DNA of 64,000 nt from a virus: positions 1-64,000 of IMG/VR virus record IMGVR_UViG_3300049846_001316, one strand, 5' to 3'. Each line of letters begins with the position of its first letter. Position 1 is the first letter of the stretch. Under the pieces are notes generated by a model, which saw nothing but the letters and a program-made list of their open reading frames with translations, was not told the origin of the DNA and did no database searches. A program made the translations under genes and the position numbers. Shown one piece after another: positions 56,809-64,000 of this stretch.

Positions 56809-57540
56809 TCATGCTCCGTTTTCCGTGAAGAAGGTTGGGCGTGCCAACCGGGACCGTGCTGCATCAGCGTAGCCGGAATCGACCTCGATGCCAATGCCTC
56901 TTCGACCCAAGTTCATCGCCGCGACGACGGTGGAACCGGACCCGGCGAAGGGGTCCACGACCACTTCGCCCCGCTCTGTGCTCATCTCCACGAGGCGCTC
57001 GATCAGGGCGACCGGCTTCTCGGTGGGATGGATGTGCTGCTTGCTCCCGAGCTTGTCGACGTGGATGATGGCGGAGCGGCGGTATGGGACTTCGCGGCGC
57101 CCCTTCTTGAAATACATGATCAGCTCGTGGCCGCAGCCCCAGTTGCCGTCGAGGTCGCCCATGCCGGGGATGCCCTTGTCCCACACCAACAGCATCTTGT
57201 ACAAGAAGCCGTAGTCTTGCATCAGGGGGACGAGGGCCGACTCCCACTCGTGGAGGCAGTCCCATTTGGTGAAGACGTAGAGGTCGCACTGCTCCCGAGT
57301 CTTCGGCAGGAGCAGTTGCATGGCCTCCCCGAACAGCGCCAGGGCGCCGGCCATGTCGCCGTCGTTCTCGATCTCCTTCACGAACCGCTTGCCCTGCGGA
57401 GTCGTGGCTCGGAAGCTCTTGAACGCCACGCCGTAGGGCGGGTCCGTGATGATGCACGGAATGTTGTCAGGGAGGGTCGGGATCAGATCCCGGCAATCCC
57501 CGTTGAGGATCTCTGAGCGACCCACGTTGACGCGCTTCAC
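56809..57540 (-). CDS. DNA amino-methyltransferase (N6-adenine or N4-cytosine)
   Basis: A 243-residue protein with DPPYG at residues 33-37 (catalytic motif IV) and VVVDPFAGSGSTVVAA near the end (motif I). The DPPY-before-FxGxG order is the beta class. VYVFTKWDC and the Gly/His-rich part between may form the target site. GTG 57540 forms a GTGA with the upstream membrane-protein gene; two further GTG codons upstream are in frame. Likely protects phage DNA from restriction. Confidence 0.88.
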   Translation of the reverse strand: MKRVNVGRSEILNGDCRDLIPTLPDNIPCIITDPPYGVAFKSFRATTPQGKRFVKEIENDGDMAGALALFGEAMQLLLPKTREQCDLYVFTKWDCLHEWESALVPLMQDYGFLYKMLLVWDKGIPGMGDLDGNWGCGHELIMYFKKGRREVPYRRSAIIHVDKLGSKQHIHPTEKPVALIERLVEMSTERGEVVVDPFAGSGSTVVAAMNLGRRGIGIEVDSGYADAARSRLARPTFFTENGA

Positions 57541-57722
57541 GCCCACGCCCACTCGATCCCCTTCCAGATGATGCCGCCGATCAGCACCGCCAGCAGGATC
57601 GCGAGCAGCGCGATGACGACCATCGTGGAGTTGACGGCGATCTTCATTGCCGTGGACATCGGCTTCTTCGGCTCGGGGACGACCATCTCGTACGTCTCCC
57701 GGTCGAATGGGTTATCGGACAT
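57537..57722 (-). CDS. Small single-pass membrane protein
   Basis: A 61-residue protein with a polar N-terminal half ending KKPMSTAMKIAV and one C-terminal membrane segment (about residues 32-55, MVVIALLAILLAVLIGGIIW). It overlaps the resolvase gene by 11 bases and the methyltransferase by four. Function unknown; a holin-like or envelope role is possible. Confidence 0.62.
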   Translation of the reverse strand: MSDNPFDRETYEMVVPEPKKPMSTAMKIAVNSTMVVIALLAILLAVLIGGIIWKGIEWAWA

Positions 57723-58212
57723 GACTCACCACCTTCGATTCCTCGGTTCCGGTCACCGCGATCGGGTGGCTCGACACCAACGACTCGATGAAGTCGCTGA
57801 CGCGGATTCCGATGGCGGGAACCGTCTCCTGGTCCTGTTGCACGATCGTCGAAGTGATCCTGCGGACCTGGCTGTCGTTCTTGAACAGGATGCCCTGACA
57901 GGCGTCCTCGAGTGCCTTCTGCATGTTGGTCGCATCGGCAGCCTGCTTCACCACTCGCCGGGTCTTGCCCTGATACGAGTCACGCAGGCGCCAGAAGAAG
58001 AACTGCACGTCCACCGCCCCGGTGAACATCCGGAAGTCCTCGCCCTTGAGGATGAGCTCCAACTCAGCCTTGACGGCCTGCTGGTACATGTCGAGTTCCG
58101 CATCCTTGAATGCGGTGGGGTAGGGCTTGCCCTTCGCTCGACCGATGCCGAGTGAGGGTGCCTTCCACGGGACCGGGTTGATGCCGGCGAGATACAGCTC
58201 GATGACGGGCAC
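57712..58212 (-). CDS. rusA: RusA-type Holliday junction resolvase
   Basis: A 166-residue protein. GINPVPWKAPSLG at the N-terminus, VDVQFFFWRLRDSY in the middle, then KQAADATNMQKALEDACQGILFKNDSQVRRI, which matches the RusA core with acidic metal ligands (D-x-x-N-x-x-K-x-x-x-D and ND). RusA resolves four-way DNA junctions. GTG start with AAGGAG upstream. Confidence 0.82.
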   Translation of the reverse strand: MPVIELYLAGINPVPWKAPSLGIGRAKGKPYPTAFKDAELDMYQQAVKAELELILKGEDFRMFTGAVDVQFFFWRLRDSYQGKTRRVVKQAADATNMQKALEDACQGILFKNDSQVRRITSTIVQQDQETVPAIGIRVSDFIESLVSSHPIAVTGTEESKVVSHVR

Positions 58213-58237
58213 TGGGACTCCTTGAGGGTAGAGGGTT

Positions 58238-58312
58238 CTCGACGGTCGGCCCCGGCCTCCCGGCCGACCCCACTATGAGTAGTGGAAGTGCGAACCGGAG
58301 CCGACCGTCGAG
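58238..58312 (-). terminator. Terminator region with two competing hairpins
   Basis: CTCGACGGTCGG (58238-58249) and CCGACCGTCGAG (58301-58312) form 12 perfect pairs around a 51-base loop. Part of the same arm, GGTCGGCC (58244-58251), can instead pair with GGCCGACC (58262-58269), giving a tight 8-pair hairpin. It lies just after the Rpf-domain gene on the minus strand. Confidence 0.65.
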
Positions 58313-58317
58313 AGGCT

Positions 58318-58866
58318 TTATCCGTAGGCGCGACAGCCCCATCCGGACAGACCGTACTTGGCATACACCCGCTCCGCAACGATGATCTGCTGCTCACGAG
58401 TGGCGTGACCGGCGAAGTCAGCGAACTCGCGTCCGCCGAAGCCGTTCCACGTGGTGTTGGCGAAGCCGAGCCCACCGCTGAAAGTGCGCCCGACCATCCC
58501 CCAGTCTCCACCCGTCTCGCAGCGAGCGATGCCGTCCCAGTTCACGCCGCCGGAACGACGCGGAGTTGGAGTGCTCTGTGCTCGAGCCGCTCGAGCTCGC
58601 TCCTGGGCGGCTCGAGCCGCTTGCACTTCGACTTCGTGCTGCTTCTGAGCGGCGAGCCACAACTGGCGGTTGTGCTCGTCGATCTCGTGGGTGCGAGCGA
58701 TGACCGCCGCCTGCACGATGGGGGACTTGCTCATCCCCTCCATCGAGACGGTCGGCTGGTTCATCGTCACCGGGGCCTCGGCTGACGCATCGGTCGCAAC
58801 GACGGAACCCACGGCTCCGACGACCGAGACGACAGCGAGGAACGCAACGCCCATGATTCGAGTCAC
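58318..58866 (-). CDS. Secreted Rpf-domain muralytic protein
   Basis: A 182-residue protein: N-terminal signal peptide (about residues 1-28, ending ATDASA), a helical Ala/Gln-rich linker (about 55-90), and a C-terminal Rpf domain. WDGIARCETGGDWGMV carries the catalytic E117. C116 and C178 match the disulfide of RpfB-type domains. Rpf enzymes are lysozyme-like transglycosylases acting on actinobacterial peptidoglycan. It may be a second endolysin with its own export route. GTG 58866 forms a GTGA with the gene upstream. Confidence 0.85.
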   Translation of the reverse strand: MTRIMGVAFLAVVSVVGAVGSVVATDASAEAPVTMNQPTVSMEGMSKSPIVQAAVIARTHEIDEHNRQLWLAAQKQHEVEVQAARAAQERARAARAQSTPTPRRSGGVNWDGIARCETGGDWGMVGRTFSGGLGFANTTWNGFGGREFADFAGHATREQQIIVAERVYAKYGLSGWGCRAYG

Positions 58867-59177
58867 TTCTTCTTGCCTTCGTTCGGGGACAGGTCCTCGA
58901 CCAGCTGCTTGAGCGAGTCGGCCGACCCCGTTGCGATGCAACGGAGTCCTTCCTTCGGGACGACGCTCCTGACGCAGAGCATCGCCCGAAGACCTCGGGT
59001 CGTTCCGACGCTGGCGACCACGAACTCGTGGTTGTGGTTGCCCTGCTTCTCGACGGCCTCCATGATCATCTTGGCGTCCGCCACGTCGTCGCAGAACGCG
59101 ATCACGTCGTGGTTGAACGTGTCGAAGCAGGCGATGTACGCCTTCCGGCCGCGACGAATGAGTGTGTAGTCGGTCAT
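58863..59177 (-). CDS. Hypothetical protein
   Basis: A 104-residue alpha-beta protein (YTLIRRGRKAYIACFD; EFVVASVG) with a Lys-rich C-terminus. No family recognised. ATG preceded by a GGGGGT ribosome site, 31 bases after the preceding gene, with a TAATAC element close by that might be a weak promoter. Confidence 0.62.
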   Translation of the reverse strand: MTDYTLIRRGRKAYIACFDTFNHDVIAFCDDVADAKMIMEAVEKQGNHNHEFVVASVGTTRGLRAMLCVRSVVPKEGLRCIATGSADSLKQLVEDLSPNEGKKK

Positions 59178-59208
59178 GCTGGTATTACCCCCAACTGGTT
59201 TGAGAAGT

Positions 59209-59412
59209 TTACGCCGTCAGAGAGACGACGTTGCGTATCTGCTTGCCTTTGCATCCCGGACAGGGCGATACGCTGAAGATTGTCCGGGGCACGGTCTGAT
59301 CGTCCCAATACTTCCGATCAGCCTCGCGCTTGGAGTTGTCACGACGTTCTTCCCACGCCGCCGGCGCATCGCACTCGTGGCCGCAGTCGAACGTGACAAC
59401 CCACTCGTTCAC
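59209..59412 (-). CDS. Small zinc-ribbon protein
   Basis: A 67-residue protein with CGHEC (residues 10-14) and CPGCKGK (51-57), a standard two-knuckle zinc ribbon. GTG start overlapping the clamp stop (GTGA), so it is coupled to replication genes. Function unknown. Confidence 0.65.
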   Translation of the reverse strand: MNEWVVTFDCGHECDAPAAWEERRDNSKREADRKYWDDQTVPRTIFSVSPCPGCKGKQIRNVVSLTA

Positions 59413-60515
59413 TTCGTGTCCACCACCGGCATGATGGTGCACTCGTAGCCGGTGCCGTCCGACACCTTGAACTGCTTGTCGGACGTGGGACCGAACTCGA
59501 ACAACGTCTCGGTGCCGGGCTCGATCACCTGGAGTGCACCGATCAGCGACTGCGGGGCGACCGCGGCGTCGAACGCCTCGGTCGGTCCGTCGCTCACGGA
59601 GAACGTCAACTCGGACTCCCCGATCTCGGGCAGCGTGAGCTTGACCTTGAGCTCCGTCTTGGTGATCCGGAGATACGCCTTCGGGTACCGCTCGTTGCGG
59701 GCGACCACCAGCAGGGAGCTGATTCCCTGCGCGACCTCCTGCGGATCGAGCAGGCACGAACCGCCGAAGTCCTTCTGCACCACGGCACGGAGGTTCGGGT
59801 ACGGGTGCTCGTAGATCGACGTGGAAGTCTGCGTGTCCTTGTCGAGCGTGAGCAGCAGCCGGTCGTTCTTGACCCCGAGCTTCACGTCGTGCGATTCCGC
59901 GACGAGGGCACCGAGCGCGGCCATCGGGACCGTGATCGGCTTCGCCACGGGGACCTCACACGGCACGAATGCGGCCTTGTAGCCGTCACACCCGTAGAGG
60001 AACTCTCCGTCGATGTGGACGCCCGTGAGGGGCGCACGCTGCGCCTCGGTGGCCACCGCCCACGCCACCCGCCGGAACCGCTCCGACAGGTGCTCCACCG
60101 CGGCGAGCCCGCGGGTGCTGTACCGGTCGGTCAGCACGAAGGGGTAGTCGTCGTGCAGGATCGGACGGATCTTCGAGTGCGACCGGCCGTGCTTGAAGTG
60201 GATGTACCCGTCCTTCTGCTTGGTGATCTTGACGGTCTGTCCGGCGCCGGTCGCGTAGTTGTTCGTGATGCCGGCGAGCAAGAACGCCGGCAGGCGCCAA
60301 AACTCCGCCTCGGAGTCGTCGCTGACCTCGGCCTCGACCTGCTGGCTGAACGCCGACTCGAGGTCGGTGGCGAGCAGCCGCAGTCCGACACCCGGCAGGA
60401 CTTCGATGATCAGTCCCTGCGCGCGGTCGAACGCGTTCCCCTTGACGGGGCACACTCGAGCTGCACGCTGCACGGCATCCACGAAGGTGCCTGCTTCAAC
60501 GGTGAGGGTGGTCAT
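59409..60515 (-). CDS. dnaN: DNA polymerase III beta-subunit-like sliding clamp
   Basis: A 368-residue protein with the three-domain pattern of bacterial beta clamps: an N-terminal domain (LTVEAGTFVDAVQRAARVCP), a central one (YPFVLTDRYSTRGLAAVEHL; QRAPLTGVHIDGEF) and a C-terminal one ending GYECTIMPVV. A dimeric ring would hold a polymerase on DNA. Phage beta-type clamps are unusual because most phages borrow the host clamp. ATGA overlap with the exonuclease gene. Confidence 0.82.
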   Translation of the reverse strand: MTTLTVEAGTFVDAVQRAARVCPVKGNAFDRAQGLIIEVLPGVGLRLLATDLESAFSQQVEAEVSDDSEAEFWRLPAFLLAGITNNYATGAGQTVKITKQKDGYIHFKHGRSHSKIRPILHDDYPFVLTDRYSTRGLAAVEHLSERFRRVAWAVATEAQRAPLTGVHIDGEFLYGCDGYKAAFVPCEVPVAKPITVPMAALGALVAESHDVKLGVKNDRLLLTLDKDTQTSTSIYEHPYPNLRAVVQKDFGGSCLLDPQEVAQGISSLLVVARNERYPKAYLRITKTELKVKLTLPEIGESELTFSVSDGPTEAFDAAVAPQSLIGALQVIEPGTETLFEFGPTSDKQFKVSDGTGYECTIMPVVDTK

Positions 60516-61054
60516 GCCTGGAAGATCTCCTCCATGTAGTGCTGCGCTTCCGCGAGCGTTGCCCGGATGTCGTCGATGGCGCGGTGAGTCTTCTTGCCGC
60601 GCGGCTGCCACGCCGGGATGTCCGGGCGCCACCGGGGCAGCAGTTCCTTGATCGTGGAGATGTCGATGTTGCGGTAGTGCAACGCCTCGGTCGTCAGCGG
60701 CATGTGGCGCTCCATGAAGCCGCGGTCGAAGTGAACCGACGAGCCCCCGAGCGGGAGCTTGACCGCACCGCACGTGTGGTGCAGGAAGTTGGCCACCGTG
60801 TCGTCCACCGACTCGATGTCCGGTGCGTTGTCGTGCTGGGCGCGGAGCACCGCGTCGAACAGGCCCGAGTTCTGATGCATGAGGAGTACGTCGTCCTTCA
60901 TGCGGGTGACCCAGTGGTTGTCCCGCGGAGCCACGACCGTGGCGAGTTGGTCGATGAGCTCGAGTCGGTCACCGGTCACGATGAACGCGACCTCGAGGAT
61001 CTCGTCCTCGTAGGCGTCGAGCCCGGTTGTCTCGATGTCGCACCAGACGATCAC
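60512..61054 (-). CDS. DEDDh exonuclease, oligoribonuclease-like
   Basis: A 180-residue protein. WCDIETTGLDAYEDEILEVAFIV is Exo I with the D-x-E pair; SSVHFDRGFMERHMPL is Exo II with its Asp; HRAIDDIRATL is Exo III with His and Asp. FHYR-type ALHYRNIDISTIKELLPRW matches oligoribonuclease. Possible roles are degrading short RNA or DNA pieces, or proofreading with the clamp. GTG start after GGGGGAGGAC, in a GTGA overlap. Confidence 0.83.
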   Translation of the reverse strand: MIVWCDIETTGLDAYEDEILEVAFIVTGDRLELIDQLATVVAPRDNHWVTRMKDDVLLMHQNSGLFDAVLRAQHDNAPDIESVDDTVANFLHHTCGAVKLPLGGSSVHFDRGFMERHMPLTTEALHYRNIDISTIKELLPRWRPDIPAWQPRGKKTHRAIDDIRATLAEAQHYMEEIFQA

Positions 61055-61212
61055 GCGTCCTCCCCCACGGTGATGTGGACCGTGCCCATGAAGGTGTCCA
61101 CGTCGAGTTCGTAGTAGCGGTCGTCGTCGGCCTCGATGTTCGAGACGGCAACGCACACTTCCAGGTCGTTGGAGTATCCGGCGAGGATCTCCTTGAGCTG
61201 ACCAACGGTCAT
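61051..61212 (-). CDS. Small hypothetical protein
   Basis: A 53-residue acidic alpha-beta protein (MTVGQLKEILAGYSND, VAVSNIEADDD). Similar in size and pattern to the 56-residue protein at 51010. GGAGAAG lies upstream of the ATG, and the stop overlaps the exonuclease start. Codon use is normal for the phage. Confidence 0.6.
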   Translation of the reverse strand: MTVGQLKEILAGYSNDLEVCVAVSNIEADDDRYYELDVDTFMGTVHITVGEDA

Positions 61213-61227
61213 TGAGGGTTCTTCTCC

Positions 61228-61419
61228 TTATCCGAACTTGCGGTTGCCGAGGTCGACGACCGCGGACTTCGGGACCCGCCAGCGGTTCCCGATCTTGATG
61301 GCGGTGAGCTTGCCCTCCTTGATCCACGTCCGGATGGTCGAGGGCTTCATGGAGAAGAGTTCCGCGACCTCCTCCGGCGAATACATCTTCTCCGGCTCGG
61401 CGTCCGGTGCGGTGGTCAT
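61228..61419 (-). CDS. Excisionase/MerR-like HTH DNA-binding protein
   Basis: A 63-residue protein with a helix-turn-helix of the HTH_17 excisionase type: YSPEEVAELFSMKPSTIRTWI, then KLTAIKIGNRWRVPKSAV. It could be an excisionase-like factor, an origin-binding protein or a repressor. No integrase is present, so a regulatory or replication role is more likely. Strong AAGGAGG before the ATG. Confidence 0.78.
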   Translation of the reverse strand: MTTAPDAEPEKMYSPEEVAELFSMKPSTIRTWIKEGKLTAIKIGNRWRVPKSAVVDLGNRKFG

Positions 61420-61514
61420 CGGTCCTCCTTCTTCTTGTGTCGGGCACAGGTGTGCCGCAGGATCGGGTTCACGCTGACCGTGCACCCGCAGACGAGTCGA
61501 TAGAACGCCTTCAC
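61416..61514 (-). CDS. Very small Cys-containing protein
   Basis: A 32-residue frame, MKAFYRLVCGCTVSVN, with CGC and a later Cys, and a basic tail. Overlaps the helicase stop (GTGA) and the HTH start (ATGA), which supports translation. Otherwise unproven. Confidence 0.45.
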   Translation of the reverse strand: MKAFYRLVCGCTVSVNPILRHTCARHKKKEDR

Positions 61515-62941
61515 GATTCCTCCCCTCGCAGGGCCTTGTATACGGCCCGCTTCCAGTCGGACTCCTCGATCACGGCGTCCTTCATTTCGAGCTTCTTCTT
61601 GATGATCTGCCGGACTCGGTATTCGACCGTGCCCTTGCAGAGGAACCGGTAGTACTCCACGCTCTCGCCCTCGGCGCCGATGCGGTGGATACGGTCCTCG
61701 GCCTGCTGGTTCATCATCGGGGACCACAACTCGTCCACGAAGAACGCCACCGAAGCGGCGGTCATGTTCAGGCCGGCAGCCGCGACTTGCAACATGCAGA
61801 CGATCGGCTTCGGGTCCGGGTCGTCAGACCACTCCCTGACCACGCTCGCGCGGTCCGCGCTGTTCACGTCTCCATGCAGCACGGGGATGCCCCCGATGCC
61901 AGCGACGTTGAGCCGTTGTACGAGTGCATACAGCACGTCCCGGAACTGGGTGAAGATGACGACCTTGCGGCCGGTGTTGTACAGCTCCATGGTCCGCGCG
62001 ACCACTTCGTCGAGCTTCTCGGACGAGTCCTCGTAGCCGGGGATCGTCGCGGTGGTGCCGCATATCTGCTTGAGCTTGAGAGCTTTGACCAGGCTGTTCT
62101 CGAGCTCCATGGGCTCGGGCTCGCCCGGCAAGTCGATCTGGAGCTCGGACTCAGCCTGGGCGTAGAGCCGTTCCTGCAACTCGGAGAGGCCGACCACGAT
62201 GTCGATGTGACGCTTCTCGGGCAGGTCGAGCACGTCCTCTTTCCGCCGGCGGATCATCACCGACGCCACTTCGGCACGTAGCTCGCTCTCGTTCTTGATG
62301 CCGACGACCTGCTTGTCCTTGAAGCCACCGAACATCGCGTACCGGTTCATGAACCGGAAGTAGTTGTTCCAGCGCCGCGGGTTGATGCGGTGGAGTTGCC
62401 CCCACAGGTCGCCCACGTTGTTCAGCATCGGAGTCCCGGTCACGAGCAGGAACCGGTCAGCCACGAGCTTGTGGGTGGCCTTGGTCCGCACGGACTTGTA
62501 CCCCTTGATGTAATGGGACTCGTCGAGGATGACGATGCCGAAGCCCATGGTGTTGAGCCGGTCGACGTACTTGGGCAGGAGTTCGTAGTTGATGATGGTC
62601 ACGTCGAACACGAACTCGCCGTCAAGGAGTTGGGCTTCACGCTTCTTGGGCGTGCCGTCCACCACGACGTAGGAGAAGTTCGTGTGCTTGGCGATTTCTT
62701 CGGCCCAGTTGCCCTTGAGCGTGGCGGGGCAGACGATCAGCAACTTCTTGGCCCGACCCATTTCGAAGTCGATGCCGGCGAGGGTCAGCGCCTCGAGGGA
62801 CTTGCCGAGGCCCATGTCGTCAGCGAGGAGCCACGAGTCTCGGGTCTTGGCCATCTGGCGGATGGCTTCGAGTTGGTGGGGGTAGTAGGTGATCGTGTCC
62901 TTGATCTTGCTCAGTGATCCTCGACCATGCGGTGCAGCCAT
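61511..62941 (-). CDS. SNF2-family DNA helicase/translocase
   Basis: A 476-residue protein with all main SF2/SNF2 motifs: Walker A ADDMGLGKS, motif Ia LLIVCPATLKGNW, Walker B LDESHYIKG (DESH), motif III LVTGTPMLNN, and C-terminal motifs IV-VI with VVIFTQFRDV, LHGD and QAEDRIHRIGAEG. Roles in origin melting, replication or repair are likely. ATG 62941 chosen because AAGGAGG lies at better spacing than for the ATG at 62950. It overlaps the upstream gene by 31 bases. Confidence 0.88.
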   Translation of the reverse strand: MAAPHGRGSLSKIKDTITYYPHQLEAIRQMAKTRDSWLLADDMGLGKSLEALTLAGIDFEMGRAKKLLIVCPATLKGNWAEEIAKHTNFSYVVVDGTPKKREAQLLDGEFVFDVTIINYELLPKYVDRLNTMGFGIVILDESHYIKGYKSVRTKATHKLVADRFLLVTGTPMLNNVGDLWGQLHRINPRRWNNYFRFMNRYAMFGGFKDKQVVGIKNESELRAEVASVMIRRRKEDVLDLPEKRHIDIVVGLSELQERLYAQAESELQIDLPGEPEPMELENSLVKALKLKQICGTTATIPGYEDSSEKLDEVVARTMELYNTGRKVVIFTQFRDVLYALVQRLNVAGIGGIPVLHGDVNSADRASVVREWSDDPDPKPIVCMLQVAAAGLNMTAASVAFFVDELWSPMMNQQAEDRIHRIGAEGESVEYYRFLCKGTVEYRVRQIIKKKLEMKDAVIEESDWKRAVYKALRGEES

Positions 62942-63372
62942 GCGTGCCATGCCTCCTTCACTCGCTCGAGGTACGTGGGTGACGCGAGTCGGAGTTCCTG
63001 ATCTCCGGCGCCCGGCTGGCTCTCCCGAATCTCATCCTGGGGGATCTGGAGATCACGACTCTGACTCGGGATGGTGTGGCCGATCAGCGCCTCGTTCGGG
63101 AGCGCGCCTGCGTGGTCCTCGCCACAGTCGAGACACCACCCGAACCGCAGGTGGTTCGCCGTGCGAAGGGTGGTCTGGAAGTTCATGAGCACCGCGATCC
63201 CGCCGTTGCCGATCGCGTGCAAGAGCAGCTCCACGTTGCGCGCGGTGTGGTCATCCGTGGTGGTGAGCCACTCGCGCAGGTGTCCGCTGTCGATGGTGTT
63301 CCGGACAGTCGCCGCAGCATTCGCCTCAAGGGCGGCGCGGATCGGCTCCGGGAGATCTTCGGGATTCATCAT
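62911..63372 (-). CDS. Hypothetical protein with a Cys pair
   Basis: A 153-residue protein. The N-terminal half is helical (residues 5-60) and a CLDCGEDH site (about 85) may bind metal. The last third is Gln/Glu-rich with a helical end. A strong terminator lies upstream of the gene, so it probably begins a new transcription unit. ATG 63372 or 63369 both fit. Confidence 0.62.
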   Translation of the reverse strand: MMNPEDLPEPIRAALEANAAATVRNTIDSGHLREWLTTTDDHTARNVELLLHAIGNGGIAVLMNFQTTLRTANHLRFGWCLDCGEDHAGALPNEALIGHTIPSQSRDLQIPQDEIRESQPGAGDQELRLASPTYLERVKEAWHAWLHRMVEDH

Positions 63373-63400
63373 GTACACAGTGGCCCCTAGAAGAGAAGAA

Positions 63401-63471
63401 GCCCGGTCGCGGGGCTCGAACGAGTGCGTATGCCAGCGAAGCACCACTCGTCCGAGCCCCGCGCCGGGGGC
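63401..63471 (-). terminator. Strong terminator with U-rich tail
   Basis: CGCGGGGCTCG (63408-63418) and CGAGCCCCGCG (63453-63463) make 11 pairs, extended inward by ACGAGTG/CACTCGT (63420-63426/63445-63451) and outward by GCCCGG/CCGGGGGC. On the minus strand TTCTTCTCTT follows, an authentic U-rich tail. It ends the unit that enters from the right edge. Confidence 0.82.
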
Positions 63472-63485
63472 CTCACGGACGACGA

Positions 63486-64000
63486 CTAGAAGGGAACCTC
63501 GTCGTCGTCGCCCGAGTCCGTCGAGCCCGTCGCCGCCGGAGTCGCGGGCTCCTCGGGAGCCTGGTCGTTGGCGGGCGGGGTGTGCAGGAAGTCGCGGATC
63601 TGCCGGTACTGGGCGACGTACTCGCCCCACTCGGCCTCGGCCGTGTCCCCCGTGCGCACGAACGCCGGGACCGCGTACTCCACCGAGCCACGCTTCTGCG
63701 CGGTGAGGGTGATCGTCGTGGTCGCGGTGAACGCGGGCTGCTTCGCCCGCATGAACCCGGAGAAGTACGCGTTCACCGGACGGATGCTCGACCGCTGGAG
63801 GGTGAGCAACGCCGGGGCGAGCGAGTCCGTACCGGGCACGGGCGCGAGGATGATGAGGGTCTTCTGGTCGGCGCACCACGGGGACTCCTTCCCCGGCATG
63901 GTGCCCCACTCCTTGAGCTTGCAGTCGGCGCACGAGATGCGCGGCACCTCGTCGTCGAAGTCGGACGCCGCGAGCCCCGCCTGCTTCCACGGGAAGGTCT
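63486..64000 (-). CDS. Hypothetical protein with Cys cluster (5' end off window)
   Basis: At least 171 residues, cut by the window edge; the frame remains open to 64000. The visible part has CADCKLKEW and WCADQKTLII, a Cys cluster that may bind zinc, then a beta-rich core and an acidic Pro/Asp-rich tail ending DSGDDDEVPF. That kind of acidic end recalls single-stranded-DNA-binding proteins, but no such claim can be made from this fragment. A GTG at 63947 is an internal alternative start. Confidence 0.6.
   Translation of the reverse strand, partial: TFPWKQAGLAASDFDDEVPRISCADCKLKEWGTMPGKESPWCADQKTLIILAPVPGTDSLAPALLTLQRSSIRPVNAYFSGFMRAKQPAFTATTTITLTAQKRGSVEYAVPAFVRTGDTAEAEWGEYVAQYRQIRDFLHTPPANDQAPEEPATPAATGSTDSGDDDEVPF

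Noticed and set aside
61228-61419. Excisionase-like protein as evidence of lysogeny
   Set aside because: HTH_17 proteins have many roles and no integrase, attachment site or repressor operon is visible in the window.
1-64000. tRNA genes and CRISPR arrays
   Set aside because: No T-loop-like GTTCRA context with matching acceptor arms was noticed on either strand, and no regularly spaced identical repeats of 23-45 bases were seen; a tRNA scan would settle it.

Overview
The window reads as most of the genome of a tailed double-stranded DNA phage with a long non-contractile tail (siphovirus). It shows a terminase-portal-protease-capsid order, a tail-tube gene, a G/GT chaperone pair with a frameshift site, a 2343-residue tape measure and a long run of tail-tip genes. 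The sequence is strongly GC-rich with high third-position GC, and most genes overlap their neighbour by ATGA, GTGA, TTGA or TGATG. Several encoded domains point to an actinobacterial host: a resuscitation-promoting-factor (Rpf) domain, a PASTA domain, and repeats resembling the GYWL-type DGGV repeats of actinobacterial secreted proteins. This host call is inference. No integrase, transposase or partition gene is visible, and no DNA polymerase lies inside the window, so the genome probably continues past the right edge.

Layout. Positions 1-1315 hold no convincing gene; this stretch carries a cluster of CTAG palindromes, an AT-rich island and inverted repeats. Positions 1316-7531 form a rightward accessory operon: a sigma-like factor, unknown proteins, a PAPS-reductase-like PP-loop protein, a C5-cytosine DNA methyltransferase, small Cys-containing proteins and a TIM-barrel glycoside hydrolase. 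Positions 7532-14210 carry an exported Ser/Thr-rich protein, a holin candidate, an NlpC/P60-type endolysin and a set of fibre genes, including collagen-like and paralogous virion proteins. Positions 14207-16827 run leftward and encode an archaeo-eukaryotic primase plus a Zn-ribbon/ATPase helicase. Two divergent promoter candidates sit at 16887-16957. From 17080 to 49770 lies the structural operon, whose head genes resemble Mu-type families (DUF935 portal, I-type protease/scaffold, gpG-like protein) without any Mu transposition gene.

Positions 49791-64000 run leftward. The first block (49791-56536) holds three glycosyltransferases, small Zn-ribbon proteins, a methyltransferase, a RecB/Cas4-type Fe-S nuclease and, most interesting, a contiguous trio. 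The trio is a YhhQ-type preQ0 transporter, a minimal QueF-family T-fold protein and a DpdA-type DNA transglycosylase. Together they suggest that this phage takes up a queuosine precursor, converts it and inserts a 7-deazaguanine into its DNA. The second block (56661-64000) is the replication/recombination set: an amino-methyltransferase of DNA, a RusA resolvase, a secreted Rpf-domain muralytic enzyme, a sliding clamp, an oligoribonuclease-like exonuclease, an excisionase-like HTH protein and a SNF2 helicase. Strong GC-rich hairpins at 56588, 58238 and 63401 separate its transcription units.

The genes suggest three coordinated strategies. Viral DNA is chemically disguised by the 7-deazaguanine trio and two DNA methyltransferases. 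The cell wall is attacked by at least four different enzymes (tail-tip PASTA/glycosidase, free glycosidase, NlpC/P60 endolysin, Rpf). Replication uses a phage-encoded AEP primase, clamp and exonuclease. All functions are read from sequence by eye; no database search was run.
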